NCBI RefSeq assembly: GCF_008033115.1
Contig: NZ_CP041203.1
Coordinates: forward strand, 3,162,001-3,226,000
DNA length: 64,000 nt
DNA from: Cellulomonas sp. Y8
Lineage (GTDB): Bacteria; Actinomycetota; Actinomycetes; Actinomycetales; Cellulomonadaceae
Direction of reading: 5' to 3'
Below, piece by piece: positions 63,371 to 64,000 of this stretch. The position numbers were made by a program, and so were the translations under genes. Each line of letters starts with the position of its first letter. Positions within the stretch are counted from its first letter, which is position 1. The notes below the pieces were generated by a model that worked only from the letters and a program-made list of their open reading frames with translations, had not been told where the DNA came from and did no database searches.

Positions 63371-64000
63371 GTGGGCCTGCACACCGGCGCGCTGCCGGAC
63401 TTCCCCTGGGACACCCTGACGGCGTACGGCGACCGGGCGCGCGCGCACCCGGACGGGATCGTCGACCTGTCCGTGGGCACGCCGGTGGACCCGACGCCCG
63501 AGGTGGTGCGGCGCGCGCTGGCCGACGCGTCCGACGCGCCGGGCTACCCGCAGACCTGGGGCACCCCGGCGCTGCGCGACGCCGTCGTCGCCTGGTACGC
63601 CCGCCGACGCGGCGTCCCGGGGCTGGACCCGGCGGGCGTGCTGCCGACCGTCGGCTCCAAGGAGCTCGTCGCCCTGCTGCCCGCGCTGCTGCGCCTGGGC
63701 GCGGGCGACCTGGTCGCGCACCCCGCCGCGGCCTACCCGACGTACGACGTGGGCGCGCGCCTGGCCGGCGCGGAGCCGGTCGCGACCGACGACCCGGCGG
63801 CGCTGCTCGCAGGGCCGGACGGCGACCGGGTGCGTCTGGTCTGGCTGAACTCGCCGGGCAACCCGGACGGCCGGGTGCTGGGCGTGGACGAGCTGCGCGC
63901 GGTGGTCGAGGCCGCCCGCGACGCGGCCGCGCGCACCGGCCGACCCGTCGTCGTGGCGTCGGACGAGTGCTACGCCGAGCTGGCCTGGGACGAGCCCTGG
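63371..64000 (+). CDS. dapC: N-succinyldiaminopimelate aminotransferase, 3'-truncated by window edge
   Basis: Class I/II PLP aminotransferase of lysine/DAP synthesis, converting N-succinyl-2-amino-6-oxopimelate to N-succinyl-LL-DAP. The 210 codons present begin LHTGALPDFPWDTLTAYGDRA and include SVGTPVDPTPEVV, GYPQTWGTPALRDAVV, GSKELVALLP, YPTYDVGARLAGAE, LNSPGNPDG and SDECYAELAW; the PLP lysine lies beyond the window. The name rests on the fdxA-dapC pairing and the actinobacterial DapC N-terminus. Confidence 0.88.
   Translation, partial: MGLHTGALPDFPWDTLTAYGDRARAHPDGIVDLSVGTPVDPTPEVVRRALADASDAPGYPQTWGTPALRDAVVAWYARRRGVPGLDPAGVLPTVGSKELVALLPALLRLGAGDLVAHPAAAYPTYDVGARLAGAEPVATDDPAALLAGPDGDRVRLVWLNSPGNPDGRVLGVDELRAVVEAARDAAARTGRPVVVASDECYAELAWDEPW

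Overview
The window is a 64-kb stretch of very G+C-rich DNA (about three quarters G+C by eye) from an actinobacterial chromosome. It carries two mycothiol genes (mca, mshB), many GTG starts, hexamers of the TANNNT -10 type 6-8 bases before start codons (the leaderless layout common in actinobacteria), and the block cbs / metB / greA / mca / hlyIII / short Z-prenyl synthase / phoH2 / fumC / xseBA / ispH / ychF / typA / mshB / fdxA / dapC. From memory this is the order seen in Mycobacterium tuberculosis around Rv1077-Rv1178. A Cellulomonas-like member of the Micrococcales is my best guess; genus is inference. I see no rRNA, tRNA, IS element, prophage or CRISPR array.

Layout. 1-11.3 kb: sulfur and amino-acid metabolism (3'-part of cystathionine beta-synthase, metB, threonine ammonia-lyase), an alditol oxidase, FKBP, deoD, msrA, and small lipoprotein, HEAT and VOC genes. 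11.3-18.9 kb: greA, DUF4307 protein, mca operon (mca / membrane protein / nitrilase), a small alarmone synthetase, hlyIII, Z-prenyl synthase, phoH2. 18.9-25.3 kb: FUSC protein and MarR regulator, an MCP, fumC, beta-carbonic anhydrase. 25.4-31 kb: a four-gene sugar ABC importer facing a PfkB kinase. 31-41.4 kb: xseB, XRE regulator / SDR pair, xseA, ispH, rmuC, an ABC exporter, ychF and a VapBC pair. 41.4-48.7 kb: RlmG-like methyltransferase, SDR/MarR pair, DUF1801 protein, APC permease, hemerythrin, CGNR regulator, VOC protein. 49-56.5 kb: peptide ABC importer (SBP, DppB-like, DppC-like, fused double ATPase) with an opposite-strand PH-domain gene inserted. 56.6-64 kb: typA, mshB, flavin reductase, VanW protein, fdxA, partial dapC.

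The least ordinary thing here is a family of at least nine palindromes of 64-75 bp (starting at 4146, 6203, 14633, 18895, 24538, 29971, 34511, 34622 and 58948). Each begins CGCCG and ends CGGCG or a close variant, and most have two-tier arms in which a short core is repeated in tandem and then inverted. The core mostly differs from locus to locus but is kept nearly identical within a locus. Most lie between convergent genes; one supplies the stop codon of the FUSC gene and one lies in frame inside mshB. I do not recognise them as a named repeat family.

Two otherwise intact genes (the nitrilase at 13800-14622 and hlyIII at 15587-16259) each carry an apparent extra base that breaks the frame; assembly error or true pseudogenes cannot be told apart from one sequence.
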